Below are positions 45,599 through 54,408 of a DNA stretch of 64,000 bases, piece by piece; the first letter of the stretch is position 1; each line of letters begins with the position of its first letter. Under the pieces are notes generated by a model, which had not been told where the DNA came from, ran no database searches, and saw only the letters and a program-made list of their open reading frames with translations. Where the stretch lies: contig CANNDF010000002.1 in NCBI GenBank assembly GCA_947503305.1, positions 496,001-560,000 of the forward strand, written 5' to 3'. Position numbers and translations under genes: made by a program. Origin of the DNA: an uncultured Dokdonia sp. GTDB taxonomy: Bacteria > Bacteroidota > Bacteroidia > Flavobacteriales > Flavobacteriaceae.

Positions 45599-46558
45599 TT
45601 AAAAATCGGCAATAACCATTTTGGCAACACGTAAAGCTTTTGTCCCTGCCTCTAGAGACACTATAGGTGTTGTATTATTATGGATTGCTTTTGCAAAAGC
45701 ATCTAACTCATCAAGGATGGCATTATTAGATGGAACATCTGGATTGTCAAAATAGATTTGTTTTTTAATGCCTTCGGCATTTTGAAGGATCATAGCAAAA
45801 TCATCTGGATTTTCTGGAGCATCTTTCATTTTGACTACTTCTACCTTCTTTTCAAGAAAATCTACTGAAATATATGCGTCTTTTTGAAAAAAACGAGATT
45901 TGCGCATATTCTTAAGTGAAATACGGCTCGCTGTTAAGTTAGCAACGCATCCATTTTCAAACTCTATACGTGCATTGGCAATGTCAGGAGTTTCACTAAT
46001 AACAGAAACACCACTAGCAGAAACACTTTTTACAGGGCTATGCACTACACTTAAAATTGCATCGATATCATGAATCATGAGATCCAAAACTACAGGGACG
46101 TCAGTACCACGAGGGTTAAACTCGGCAAGTCTATGAGATTCTATAAACATAGGACTCTCTATGGCATTATTTACAGACATAAATGCAGGATTGAATCGTT
46201 CAACATGACCTACTTGACCCATGACATTATGTTGTTTGGCGAGCGCAAGAATTTCCTGAGCTTCTTCTACCGTATTTGTAATAGGTTTTTCTATAAATAA
46301 ATGTTTTCCAGCAGTAATCACTTTTTTTGCACACTCATAATGATATGTAGTAGGAGTAACCACATCTACCATGTCACATGCATCTATAAGTGCCTCCATA
46401 CTATCATAAGGGGTATACCCAAACTCTTCAGCAATAGATGCTCTTACCGTTGCAGATGCATCATAAAAACCTACTAGTTCATAATTTTCTGATTGTTGTA
46501 AGAGTCGTAAATGTATTTTTCCTAGGTGTCCAGCACCAAGTACTCCAGCTTTAAGCAT
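45599..46558 (-). CDS. Gfo/Idh/MocA family oxidoreductase
   Basis: The 319-residue NAD(P)-dependent oxidoreductase has N-terminal GVLGAGHLGKIHLRLLQ, the conserved EKP motif in KHLFIEKPITNT (catalytic Lys), and a C-terminal alpha/beta domain with LMIHDIDAILSVV. The substrate is probably a sugar or cyclitol derivative but cannot be read from sequence. A -7 box TATTTTTG lies 17 bases before the start. A variant palindrome GCTTTTGCAAAAGC lies near the 3' end. Confidence 0.9.
   Translation of the reverse strand: MLKAGVLGAGHLGKIHLRLLQQSENYELVGFYDASATVRASIAEEFGYTPYDSMEALIDACDMVDVVTPTTYHYECAKKVITAGKHLFIEKPITNTVEEAQEILALAKQHNVMGQVGHVERFNPAFMSVNNAIESPMFIESHRLAEFNPRGTDVPVVLDLMIHDIDAILSVVHSPVKSVSASGVSVISETPDIANARIEFENGCVANLTASRISLKNMRKSRFFQKDAYISVDFLEKKVEVVKMKDAPENPDDFAMILQNAEGIKKQIYFDNPDVPSNNAILDELDAFAKAIHNNTTPIVSLEAGTKALRVAKMVIADF
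45687..45700. repeat. Variant palindrome GCTTTTGCAAAAGC
   Basis: Differs from the core by two changes that preserve the symmetry (the central TCGCGA becomes TTGCAA). On the minus strand it is read as Ala-Phe-Ala-Lys-Ala, like copy 5. It may be a relative that kept its palindrome, or a chance result of the codons. Confidence 0.4.
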
Positions 46559-46574
46559 AGGATCTATTTTTACA

Positions 46575-46582
46575 CAAAAATA
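46575..46582 (-). promoter_or_regulatory. -7 box TATTTTTG before the Gfo/Idh gene
   Basis: An exact TAnnTTTG on the minus strand, giving a predicted leader of about 13 bases before the ATG at 46558. No exact TTTG at -33. Confidence 0.45.
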
Positions 46583-46684
46583 AGGTTAATTGTGGGATTT
46601 TTTCCGAACATTATTTTTTAGCACAAATCTCTGTGTGGAAACTCCAATTCTTTTCTTTGAAAGCTCAATTAAAAATGTATTTTT

Positions 46685-47332
46685 ATGCCAATGAATGATA
46701 CCACACGACATCAAGGGAAACGTAGGCAATTAGTACAAGTAGTCAAAGAAAAAGGCATAACAGACCAAAACGTATTATTGGCTATAGGTAAAATCCCCAG
46801 ACATTTATTTATGGATAGCAGTTTTGAAGATCATGCGTATCAAGACAAAGCATTTCCTATCGCTGCAGATCAAACTATTTCTCAACCCTATACAGTGGCT
46901 TTTCAAAGTCAATTACTGCAAATAAAAAAAGGAGATCAAGTATTAGAAATAGGAACAGGAAGTGGATATCAAACAGCTGTATTATGTGAGTTGGGCGCAA
47001 GAGTATATTCTATAGAAAGACAACAAGAGTTATATAAAAAAACGAAGTTGTTTTTATCAAAGCTTAACTATAGACCCAAGTTTTTGAGTTTTGGAGATGG
47101 ATATAAAGGATTACCAGCATATGCACCTTTTGATAGCATTATTGTAACTGCTGGAGCACCTTTTGTTCCTAAAGCTTTATTAAGTCAACTTAAAGTAGGG
47201 GGTAGACTTGTGATCCCTGTTGGCGAAAATTCACAAATCATGACATTATTTATAAGGGTAAGTACCTCAAAGTTTGAGAAAAAGGAGTTTGGTGAATTTC
47301 GATTTGTACCTTTGCTAGAAGATAAAAATTAA
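46685..47332 (+). CDS. pcm: Protein-L-isoaspartate O-methyltransferase
   Basis: The 215-residue SAM-dependent enzyme repairs isomerised aspartyl residues. It shows PRHLFMDSSFEDHAYQDKAF, PIAADQTISQPYTVAFQSQL, SAM motif VLEIGTGSGYQTAVL and the closing FVPLL. The start is ATG at 46685 or the in-frame ATG at 46691 two codons later. A promoter-like TTTG-N18-TATTTTTA ends right at the first ATG, which favours the second or a very short leader. The next gene begins directly after its stop. Confidence 0.95.
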   Translation: MPMNDTTRHQGKRRQLVQVVKEKGITDQNVLLAIGKIPRHLFMDSSFEDHAYQDKAFPIAADQTISQPYTVAFQSQLLQIKKGDQVLEIGTGSGYQTAVLCELGARVYSIERQQELYKKTKLFLSKLNYRPKFLSFGDGYKGLPAYAPFDSIIVTAGAPFVPKALLSQLKVGGRLVIPVGENSQIMTLFIRVSTSKFEKKEFGEFRFVPLLEDKN

Positions 47333-48622
47333 ATGAAAAAAAAAATTATAACGCTCACACTAATTTTGGTGGGGTTCGCTTTTGCGAAAGCACAAACCTT
47401 TACTAGTTTCTTTACCGGAGATACTACTGATGTTACTCCAGAAACTGATTTTGGGATTTGCCTTATGGGAGGAGCAACAGAAAGTGATCCTGCAATGGTT
47501 TGGTTTTTGGAAAAGGCCAATGGAGGAGATATTCTTGTGTTAAGAGCTTCAGGAAGTGATGGTTATAATGATTATTTTTTTTCAGAACTAGGAGTGACTG
47601 TTAATTCAGTAGAAACTCTTGTAATTACAGATAGTGCAGGCGCTACAGATCCATATGTATTACAACAAATAGGGAATGCAGAAGCTATTTGGTTTGCAGG
47701 AGGAGACCAATGGAATTATGTGAATTTTTTTAAAGATAATTTTGTAGAACAATTACTCAATGAACATGTTAATATAAAAGGAGCTCCTATTGGAGGGACT
47801 AGTGCAGGCATGGCAATCTTAGGAGATCATTATTTTAGTGCGCAAAATGGTACTGTAACCTCTGCAGAAGCTTTGGCAAACCCCTATGATGAAAAAGTTG
47901 CTATTGGGAATCAAGATTTCATACAATTACCTTTTTTAGAAAATACAATCACAGATACACATTTTGATAGTCCGGACCGTCGTGGTAGAAGTACGGCTTT
48001 TCTTGCTCGTATTGCTACAGATATGCAAGTACGTAGCTTTGGAATTGCAAGTGAAGAGTTTACTGCGGTATGTATAGATGAAGATGGAAAAGCATATGTG
48101 TATGGAGAACATCCAGAATTTGATGACTTTGCTTATTTTATGCAAGCAAATTGCACAGATGATTTTGTGCCTGAAAATTGTACAGAAGGAAATCCATTAG
48201 AATGGGATCGGGAAGGAGAAGCCGTTAAAGTGTATAAAGTACCAGGTACAATAAATGGAAGTAACTATTTTGATTTGTCAGACTGGACAACGGGAGTAGG
48301 AGGTACTTGGGAGCATTGGACATCAATTAACGGAGTGTTACAAACTAACTCAGGAGAAAGTCCAGATTGTAGCTCATTAGGAGTAAACGATGTAAATGTT
48401 CTTCAAAGTAGTGTGTATCCCAATCCATTTATGGATGAAGTTCATATAGATAATTTAGAAAAAACACCATTTTCTATATTTGATACAAAAGGAGCTATAC
48501 ATTCTAGAGGAATATTAAATATTCAAGAAACGATTAATACCACTACTTTTTCTAAAGGGATTTATTTTTTGCAACTAGGAGAAGGAGTAAACACTAAAAC
48601 AGTGAAACTAATCAAAAAATAA
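47333..48622 (+). CDS. Secreted cyanophycinase-like peptidase with T9SS sorting tail
   Basis: The 429-residue protein has a signal peptide (1-21, ending AFAKAQ). A peptidase S51/cyanophycinase domain follows, with DFGICLMGG, the GGDQWNY pocket and the nucleophile Ser in [11 protein letters not shown]. Then come [16 protein letters not shown] and [12 protein letters not shown]. Cyanophycinases cut the Asp-Arg storage polymer of cyanobacteria. The C-terminal domain ([12 protein letters not shown] ... TKTVKLIKK) is a type IX sorting domain, so the enzyme is probably sent to the cell surface or medium. It abuts pcm with no gap, and an A10 run follows the start codon. Confidence 0.88.
   Translation: MKKKIITLTLILVGFAFAKAQTFTSFFTGDTTDVTPETDFGICLMGGATESDPAMVWFLEKANGGDILVLRASGSDGYNDYFFSELGVTVNSVETLVITDSAGATDPYVLQQIGNAEAIWFAGGDQWNYVNFFKDNFVEQLLNEHVNIKGAPIGGTSAGMAILGDHYFSAQNGTVTSAEALANPYDEKVAIGNQDFIQLPFLENTITDTHFDSPDRRGRSTAFLARIATDMQVRSFGIASEEFTAVCIDEDGKAYVYGEHPEFDDFAYFMQANCTDDFVPENCTEGNPLEWDREGEAVKVYKVPGTINGSNYFDLSDWTTGVGGTWEHWTSINGVLQTNSGESPDCSSLGVNDVNVLQSSVYPNPFMDEVHIDNLEKTPFSIFDTKGAIHSRGILNIQETINTTTFSKGIYFLQLGEGVNTKTVKLIKK
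47378..47391. repeat. Imperfect palindrome copy in a signal peptide
   Basis: GCTTTTGCGAAAGC differs from the core at one position. It encodes Ala-Phe-Ala-Lys-Ala immediately before the predicted signal-peptidase cut of the cyanophycinase. Confidence 0.6.
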
Positions 48623-48653
48623 GGACAACTATCATAAGTCGTCATATAGTTAT

Positions 48654-49271
48654 ATGGAGTTTTCTTCTAAATTATTGGAAAATGCAGTGTATGAAATGTC
48701 ACAGCTCCCAGGAGTAGGCAAGCGTACTGCTTTGCGATTGGTATTACATTTATTACGTCAACCAGAAACGCAGACACATCATCTTGCAGAGGCATTACTT
48801 ACGATGCGGGATACAATAAAATTTTGCAAGAAATGCCACAATATTTCTGATGTAGCCTTGTGCGAAATATGTTCAAACTCAAATCGAGATGAGTCATTAG
48901 TATGTGTAGTAGAAGATATACGAGATGTAATGGCGATAGAAAATACTAGCCAGTATAGAGGTTTGTACCATGTCTTAGGCGGAAAAATAAGCCCTCTAGA
49001 TGGTATAGGCCCCCAAGAACTTAATATTCATACACTTATAGAAAAGGCAAAACAAGGACTTATAAAAGAAGTGATTTTTGCGTTGAGTTCTACTATGGAA
49101 GGAGACACGACAAATTTTTATATATATAGACAACTAGAAGAATATCAATTAAAAATGTCTACAATTGCACGCGGAATTGCTGTAGGAGATGAGCTAGAGT
49201 ATGCAGATGAAGTTACTTTAGGAAGAAGCATTTTAAATAGAATTCCTTTTGAAGCATCGCTCAAGAGTTAA
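48654..49271 (+). CDS. recR: Recombination mediator RecR
   Basis: The 205-residue RecFOR-pathway protein helps load RecA. It has an N-terminal helix-hairpin-helix ([19 protein letters not shown]), a zinc finger ([16 protein letters not shown]) and a Toprim domain ([16 protein letters not shown] to [16 protein letters not shown]). The C-terminal Walker-like segment is [20 protein letters not shown]. Length is normal. It follows the cyanophycinase gene and precedes a glycosyltransferase on the same strand. Confidence 0.97.
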   Translation: MEFSSKLLENAVYEMSQLPGVGKRTALRLVLHLLRQPETQTHHLAEALLTMRDTIKFCKKCHNISDVALCEICSNSNRDESLVCVVEDIRDVMAIENTSQYRGLYHVLGGKISPLDGIGPQELNIHTLIEKAKQGLIKEVIFALSSTMEGDTTNFYIYRQLEEYQLKMSTIARGIAVGDELEYADEVTLGRSILNRIPFEASLKS

Positions 49272-49303
49272 TATGTTTGTAAATAACTAACCATTTTTTG
49301 TAT

Positions 49304-50410
49304 TTGAAACAACTCTCCATCATAATTGTAAGCTATAACGTGCGGCATTTTCTTGAGCTATGTCTTAAGAGTGTAGAAAGCGCCATAACACAATTAGATG
49401 CCGAAATAATAGTTGTAGATAATAACTCTCCTGATGATAGTTGTACTATGATTAAGGAACTCTTTCCGAAAGTCATTTTAATAGATAATAAACAGAATCT
49501 TGGGTTTTCAAAGGCAAATAATCAAGGAGTAGCTATTGCAAAAGGGGCATATATATGTATTCTTAATCCAGATACAGTCGTTTCTGAAACGACATTTGAT
49601 AAGTTATATGAATTTTCCCAATCTGATGATACGATAGGAGCTGTAGGGCCACGATTAATTGATGGTACGGGGAGGTTTTTGCCAGAATGTAAACGTAATT
49701 TACCTACCCCTAGAGTAGCATTTCAAAAAGTCTTTGGATCTGGAAATCGATACTATGCAAGAAACGTAAATCATAAGTCTATAGGAAAAGTACCCATTCT
49801 TGTAGGAGCATTTATGTTTATGAAACGCTCTATATATGAAGAAGTAGGAGGGTTTGACGAGGCCTACTTTATGTATGGAGAAGATATAGACTTATCCCAT
49901 ACAATTACAAAAGCAGGCTATCATAACTATTATCATGGAGAAATAACGGTTATTCATTTTAAGGGAGAGAGCACTGCTAAGGATCAAAAATATCGAAAAC
50001 GCTTCTATGGCGCCATGCATATTTTTTATAATAAACATCTCAAACGTAATTTTTTTGAATCATTTTTGGTGCAAATAGGATTGTGGTTTGCTACGCTTTC
50101 GCGAAAGCGAATGTCTGTGCCTATGACGTGTAAACCTAAAAATTACTTTCTTTTCTCAGAAAATAAAGAAATACAGAATGCCATTAGTAAAAAAATAAAT
50201 GCTACAACTCATTTACTAACAGAAGATTCAGAAATTACAGAGGGATCACAAGTTTTTCTAGATTTGAATGCATATACACATGATAGATGTATAGATATGA
50301 TAGAGAATTCTCAAAACAAAGGCATCACTTTCAAATTCATACCTAAAAATAGTACCTTTGCTATAGGAAGTAATTGCTGTGAAGGACGAGGAGAAATTAT
50401 TTCTTTCTAA
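49304..50410 (+). CDS. Family 2 glycosyltransferase (rhamnosyltransferase-like)
   Basis: The frame can start at TTG 49298 or TTG 49304. The second gives the usual N-terminus (MKQLSIIIVSYNVRHFLELC) and 368 residues. There is no ATG before residue 40. The GT-A domain shows IIVVDNNSPDDSC, NLGFSKANNQG, the DxD-like ICILNPDTVV and GGFDEAYFMYGEDIDLS. The C-terminal 100 residues are not a known domain to me. A palindrome copy is read LSRKR just after the hydrophobic segment. It probably acts in cell-surface polysaccharide synthesis. Confidence 0.87.
   Translation: MKQLSIIIVSYNVRHFLELCLKSVESAITQLDAEIIVVDNNSPDDSCTMIKELFPKVILIDNKQNLGFSKANNQGVAIAKGAYICILNPDTVVSETTFDKLYEFSQSDDTIGAVGPRLIDGTGRFLPECKRNLPTPRVAFQKVFGSGNRYYARNVNHKSIGKVPILVGAFMFMKRSIYEEVGGFDEAYFMYGEDIDLSHTITKAGYHNYYHGEITVIHFKGESTAKDQKYRKRFYGAMHIFYNKHLKRNFFESFLVQIGLWFATLSRKRMSVPMTCKPKNYFLFSENKEIQNAISKKINATTHLLTEDSEITEGSQVFLDLNAYTHDRCIDMIENSQNKGITFKFIPKNSTFAIGSNCCEGRGEIISF
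50094..50109. repeat. Dispersed palindrome, copy 8, 16 bp (inside glycosyltransferase)
   Basis: Perfect CGCTTTCGCGAAAGCG with the core at 50095-50108, read as Leu-Ser-Arg-Lys on the plus strand. Confidence 0.9.
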
Positions 50411-50498
50411 CTTTTTGATTAGTGAATTTTTAAAATAAGATTGAAAAAATTATTATTTTCGCAATCTCAATTAATAAAAACACCTTTTATATACGAAA

Positions 50499-51824
50499 AT
50501 GGCAAAGTTTGAACTTAAACTACCAAAAATGGGAGAGAGTGTTGCAGAAGCTACACTGACTTCATGGCTTAAAGAAGTAGGAGATACTATAGAAGCAGAT
50601 GAAGCCGTTTTAGAAATAGCAACAGATAAGGTAGATAGTGAAGTTCCCAGTGAAGTAGATGGTGTTTTAGTAGAAAAGCTTTTTGATATAGATGATGTTG
50701 TTCAGGTAGGACAAACTATTGCTATTATAGAAACAGAAGGAGATAGTGCAGGTGATACTATAGCTGTATCCGAAACAAAGGTAGAAACTCCAGCACAAGC
50801 GGTTGTTGCTGTTAAAGAAACAGTAGTCGCAGCAAAAAATGCTGTAACCCCTGTTATATCATCGGGAGATAGATTTTATTCACCGCTTGTAAAAAATATG
50901 GCAAAAGCCGAAGGCATCACACAATCAGAATTAGATCAAATAGCAGGTACCGGAAAAGAAGGACGTGTTACTAAGAATGATATGATTGCTTATATAGATA
51001 ATCGTGGTACGCAAAAAGTAGCGGGCTCAGATCCGGCACCTACAACTCCTACAAAAGAAATTGTGGCGAGTACACTTCCTGTAAAAGCTCCTGTAAGCCC
51101 TGTAAGTGTAAACGGGGAGGATGAAATCATTGAAATGACCCGTATGGGGAAATTGATTTCACACCATATGGTAGCGTCAGTACAAACAAGTGCACACGTA
51201 CAGTCATTTATAGAAGCAGATGTTACAAATATTTGGAATTGGCGTAAAAAGGTAAAAGCCTCTTTTGAAAAACGAGAAGGAGAAAAACTTACATTTACAC
51301 CTATATTTATGGAAGCCGTTGCAAAAGCGATACGTGACTTCCCTATGATCAATATATCTGTAGATGGAGATCGTATAATCAAACGTAAAAATATTAATCT
51401 AGGAATGGCTGCTGCCTTGGCGGACGGAAACCTTATTGTCCCAGTTATTAAAAATGCAGATCAGTTAAATCTAGTAGGGATGACCAAAGCTGTAAATGAT
51501 TTGGCAGGTCGTTCTCGTGCTGGAAAATTAAAGCCAGATGATACACAAGGAGGCACCTATACAGTGACTAATGTCGGAACATTTGGGAGTATTATGGGTA
51601 CTCCGATTATTAACCAACCTCAGGTGGCAATTTTAGCCTTAGGTGCGATTCGTAAAGTGCCAGCAGTTATAGAAACCCCAGATGGAGATTTTATCGGTAT
51701 TCGTATGAAAATGTTCTTATCTCATTCGTATGATCATCGTGTCGTAAATGGAGCACTTGGGGGACAGTTTGTAAAACGTGTCGCAGAATACCTCGAAGCA
51801 TGGGATATAAATAGAGAGATTTAA
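50499..51824 (+). CDS. 2-oxo acid dehydrogenase E2 (dihydrolipoamide acyltransferase)
   Basis: The 441-residue core enzyme has three parts. The N-terminal lipoyl domain carries the lipoylated Lys in EIATDKVDSEVPSEV (about residue 44). An Ala/Val-rich linker leads to a peripheral subunit-binding domain (SPLVKNMAKAEGI ... GRVTKNDM). The catalytic domain ends with SYDHRVVNGALGG. It transfers acyl groups to CoA, probably for branched-chain or a related 2-oxo acid. No E1 or E3 gene is adjacent. It is a single-gene unit with a strong terminator. Confidence 0.92.
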   Translation: MAKFELKLPKMGESVAEATLTSWLKEVGDTIEADEAVLEIATDKVDSEVPSEVDGVLVEKLFDIDDVVQVGQTIAIIETEGDSAGDTIAVSETKVETPAQAVVAVKETVVAAKNAVTPVISSGDRFYSPLVKNMAKAEGITQSELDQIAGTGKEGRVTKNDMIAYIDNRGTQKVAGSDPAPTTPTKEIVASTLPVKAPVSPVSVNGEDEIIEMTRMGKLISHHMVASVQTSAHVQSFIEADVTNIWNWRKKVKASFEKREGEKLTFTPIFMEAVAKAIRDFPMINISVDGDRIIKRKNINLGMAAALADGNLIVPVIKNADQLNLVGMTKAVNDLAGRSRAGKLKPDDTQGGTYTVTNVGTFGSIMGTPIINQPQVAILALGAIRKVPAVIETPDGDFIGIRMKMFLSHSYDHRVVNGALGGQFVKRVAEYLEAWDINREI

Positions 51825-51846
51825 ATAACCAACCTAACTTTCTATT

Positions 51847-51887
51847 AAAGAGGTGATTTTCAATAGAAAATTACCTCTTTCTTTTTA
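51847..51887. terminator. Intrinsic terminator after the E2 gene
   Basis: AAAGAGGTGATTTTC (51847-51861) pairs with GAAAATTACCTCTTT (51866-51880) with one G-U pair and a four-base loop, followed by CTTTTTAT. It lies 22 bases after the E2 stop and 29 bases before the convergent gene end. Confidence 0.85.
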
Positions 51888-51916
51888 TAAGAACTCTAGA
51901 ATGGCACAATATAATG

Positions 51917-52567
51917 CTACCACTCAAAATTTTGAATAAAATGTTCCATATTAAAAATATCAAAATACATTTTATCTCTTCGCATAATTACAGGAAGCTT
52001 TACTACGACCCCACCTGAGACAGAATCTTTAAGATGTGACCACATAAGATCAAAAACTTTGCTGTTTTTTTTGACATCTAATAATCTGTGTCTAATACGA
52101 TTTTTAGTAAGGTGATTAATAAGATACTCGCATTTTTCACAGTCTTTCTCTGTAAATACAGTAAGTTGATTAGGACTCACAGGGAGTAAATTTATATGGT
52201 CTTCTTCTCTTTCTATACCCGCACCTTTTCGTTTATTAATAGTTTGCAACTTCTCTTCATAAGTAAAAATCTTTGTATAAGTGGGAGTTACACCTTTTAA
52301 AGGAATAAGAGTTATCATAAGAACCTTACTTTTAGGAGGAATTTTTTTAATAACCGGGCGGTCTGCACTGCGTCTGAATCCCTCTCCTCTTACTAATAAA
52401 AAGGCTTCATATTCTATATCAGAATGATTTTGTACATACATATTCCATCGTTTAGGCTCTTTATCTTCAATAAGTTCTATAGGTAGTTTAGCGCCTTGTG
52501 ATTGTCCTAGTATGGTTATGGGAAAAGCAGTAAAAAAAATATAGAAGAATATATAATAATGTTTCAT
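51917..52567 (-). CDS. Exported protein with glutaredoxin-like CxxC segment
   Basis: The 216-residue protein has a signal peptide (about 1-22, ending ITILGQ). The first half is a beta-rich domain I do not recognise. The second half (about 135-216) begins LTVFTEKDCEKCEYLINHL and contains VVVKLPVIMRRDKMYF, which resembles a glutaredoxin/thioredoxin fold with a CEKC site and the cis-Pro (LPV). It may be a periplasmic thiol protein; this is inference. It is convergent with the E2 gene and divergent from the exonuclease. Confidence 0.75.
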   Translation of the reverse strand: MKHYYIFFYIFFTAFPITILGQSQGAKLPIELIEDKEPKRWNMYVQNHSDIEYEAFLLVRGEGFRRSADRPVIKKIPPKSKVLMITLIPLKGVTPTYTKIFTYEEKLQTINKRKGAGIEREEDHINLLPVSPNQLTVFTEKDCEKCEYLINHLTKNRIRHRLLDVKKNSKVFDLMWSHLKDSVSGGVVVKLPVIMRRDKMYFDIFNMEHFIQNFEW

Positions 52568-52654
52568 ATAATTAAATAACGCAATAATAGTACAAGATAC
52601 ATATTTGCTCGATTTTAGAAAACCAAATACATATCTTGCTTGGAAATTTCATCG

Positions 52655-52662
52655 TATTTTTG
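52655..52662 (+). promoter_or_regulatory. -7 box TATTTTTG before the exonuclease gene
   Basis: An exact TAnnTTTG ends 17 bases before the ATG at 52680. A CTTG lies 16 bases upstream of it, slightly too close for a good -33 element. Confidence 0.42.
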
Positions 52663-52679
52663 TGTTTTAAAGAGAGCCT

Positions 52680-53456
52680 ATGCAACTTAACATAAGTAGA
52701 CCTATTTGTTTTTTTGATTTGGAGACAACAGGAGTCAATGTCGCAAAAGATCGGATTGTAGAAATTTCCATTTTAAAAGTATTTCCAGATGGGAGGGAAG
52801 AAGAGTATACAAAACGTATTAACCCTACAGTCCCTATTCCTCCTCAAACTACAGCGATACATGGGATTAGTGATGCAGATATTGTTGACGCTCCTACCTT
52901 TGCCGAAAAAGCCACTGAAATCTATAATCTGATTAAAGATTCAGATTTAGCTGGGTTCAATTCCAATCGTTTTGACATTCCTTTATTGGTAGAAGAGCTT
53001 TTGCGTTGTGATATTGATTTTGATATTAAAAATAGAAATGCGATAGATGTTCAGAATATCTTTCATAAAATGGAACAGCGTACTTTAGTTGCTGCTTATA
53101 AATTTTATTGTGATAAAGACCTTACTGATGCCCATAGCGCCGCCGCAGATACAAAAGCAACCTATGAAGTATTAAAATCACAGTTAGATCGATATGATGA
53201 ACTTGATAATGATATGAAATCTCTTGCCGATTTCAGTACTCGGAAAAAGTCGGCAGATTTTGCAGGTTTTATAGGATATGATAAGGAAGGTATTGAGATT
53301 TTTACATTTGGTAAACACAAAGGAAAACGTGTTGAAGAAGTATTGGATAATGAACCCGGATATTTTGGATGGATTCAAAATGCAGATTTCCCATTATATA
53401 CAAAAAAAGTATTAACAGGAATAAAACTACGTAAACTAAATACAAAACTGTTATGA
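52680..53456 (+). CDS. 3'-5' exonuclease with C-terminal DUF3820 domain
   Basis: The 258-residue DEDD-family nuclease has Exo I CFFDLETTGVNVAKDRIVEI, Exo II GFNSNRFDIPLL and Exo III DAHSAAADTKATYEVL (DEDDh). After a linker the last 60 residues match DUF3820 (IFTFGKHKGKRVEEVLDNEP), a small module often attached to exonucleases. The substrate is probably single-stranded DNA or RNA ends. Its stop overlaps the FAH-family gene by 4 bases, starting a run of four tightly packed genes. Confidence 0.9.
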   Translation: MQLNISRPICFFDLETTGVNVAKDRIVEISILKVFPDGREEEYTKRINPTVPIPPQTTAIHGISDADIVDAPTFAEKATEIYNLIKDSDLAGFNSNRFDIPLLVEELLRCDIDFDIKNRNAIDVQNIFHKMEQRTLVAAYKFYCDKDLTDAHSAAADTKATYEVLKSQLDRYDELDNDMKSLADFSTRKKSADFAGFIGYDKEGIEIFTFGKHKGKRVEEVLDNEPGYFGWIQNADFPLYTKKVLTGIKLRKLNTKLL

Positions 53457-54064
53457 AACTCATTTGTATAGGTAGGAATTATACAAAACATATCGAAGAA
53501 TTAGAAAATGAAAAGCCAGAACATCCCGTGGTTTTTATGAAACCTGACTCTTCTATACTCCTTAAACAACATCCATTTGTAATTCCAGAATTTTCTAATG
53601 ATGTCCATTATGAGGTTGAAATCCTTGTAAAAATCAAAAAACTTGGAAAATATATTGACAAAAAATTTGCCCATACGTATTATGATGAAATAGGGTTGGG
53701 AATTGATTTTACCGCTCGTGATTTACAGAGTGATCTTAAAGAAAAAGGATTACCTTGGGAAAAGGCAAAAGCCTTTGATGGTGCTAGTGTAGTAGGTAAA
53801 TGGCTTCCCAAATCTAAGTTTTCTACGGTCGATGCTATTGAGTTTCGTTTAGAAAAAAATGGTGTTGTGGTACAAGATGGAAATACGGCACATATGCTCT
53901 GGAAAATAGATGAGTTGATAAGTTATGTGTCACAATTTTTTACTCTTAAGATAGGAGATGTTATATTTACAGGTACGCCAGCCGGTGTAGGCCCCGTTGC
54001 AATCAACGATAAATTAAAAGGATATATAGGAAATACTGAGATGTTTTCTATTAACGTTAAATAG
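53453..54064 (+). CDS. Fumarylacetoacetate hydrolase family protein
   Basis: The 203-residue enzyme contains the core FAH fold. It begins MKLICIGRNYTKHIEELENE and has VVFMKPDSSIL, the metal-binding HYEVEILVKI, GIDFTARDLQ, and the closing VIFTGTPAGVGPV. Family members act as hydrolases, isomerases or decarboxylases (acylpyruvase, oxaloacetate decarboxylase); the reaction is not fixed by sequence. It overlaps the exonuclease gene by 4 bases and is 2 bases before the Hpt gene. Confidence 0.92.
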   Translation: MKLICIGRNYTKHIEELENEKPEHPVVFMKPDSSILLKQHPFVIPEFSNDVHYEVEILVKIKKLGKYIDKKFAHTYYDEIGLGIDFTARDLQSDLKEKGLPWEKAKAFDGASVVGKWLPKSKFSTVDAIEFRLEKNGVVVQDGNTAHMLWKIDELISYVSQFFTLKIGDVIFTGTPAGVGPVAINDKLKGYIGNTEMFSINVK

Positions 54065-54066
54065 AT

Positions 54067-54408
54067 ATGTCAAAGAACTACGACTTAACCAAAGTAAAAG
54101 AAATTGCTGGTGGCGATGATAGTTTTGTTACCGTAATTGTAGAAACTTTTTTGCAAGAAATCCCCCCAGACATGGATGCTATGCAACTCGCTATAGAAAA
54201 TGATAACCACAAAATGGCGTATCAGTTTGCTCATAAAATGAAACCCAATTTAGATATGTTTGGGATTGATCTATTAAAGCAAATTGCCGCTATGGAAAAA
54301 TGGTCAGACTCTAATAAACCCACATCTGCTATACAACAACAGCTTGATGAGATTATAACTGTACTTACTTCAGTTATAGCAGAACTTAAAGAAGATTTTA
54401 ATTTCTAA
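54067..54408 (+). CDS. Stand-alone histidine phosphotransfer (Hpt) protein
   Basis: The 113-residue, mostly helical protein has the Hpt signature MAYQFAHKMKPNLDMFGI; the His (about residue 58) is the phospho-acceptor and HxxK is typical. Stand-alone Hpt proteins relay phosphate between hybrid kinases and regulators. No hybrid kinase or matching regulator is nearby; it lies between FAH-family and cinA genes with 0-2 base gaps, so its partners must be elsewhere. Confidence 0.85.
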   Translation: MSKNYDLTKVKEIAGGDDSFVTVIVETFLQEIPPDMDAMQLAIENDNHKMAYQFAHKMKPNLDMFGIDLLKQIAAMEKWSDSNKPTSAIQQQLDEIITVLTSVIAELKEDFNF

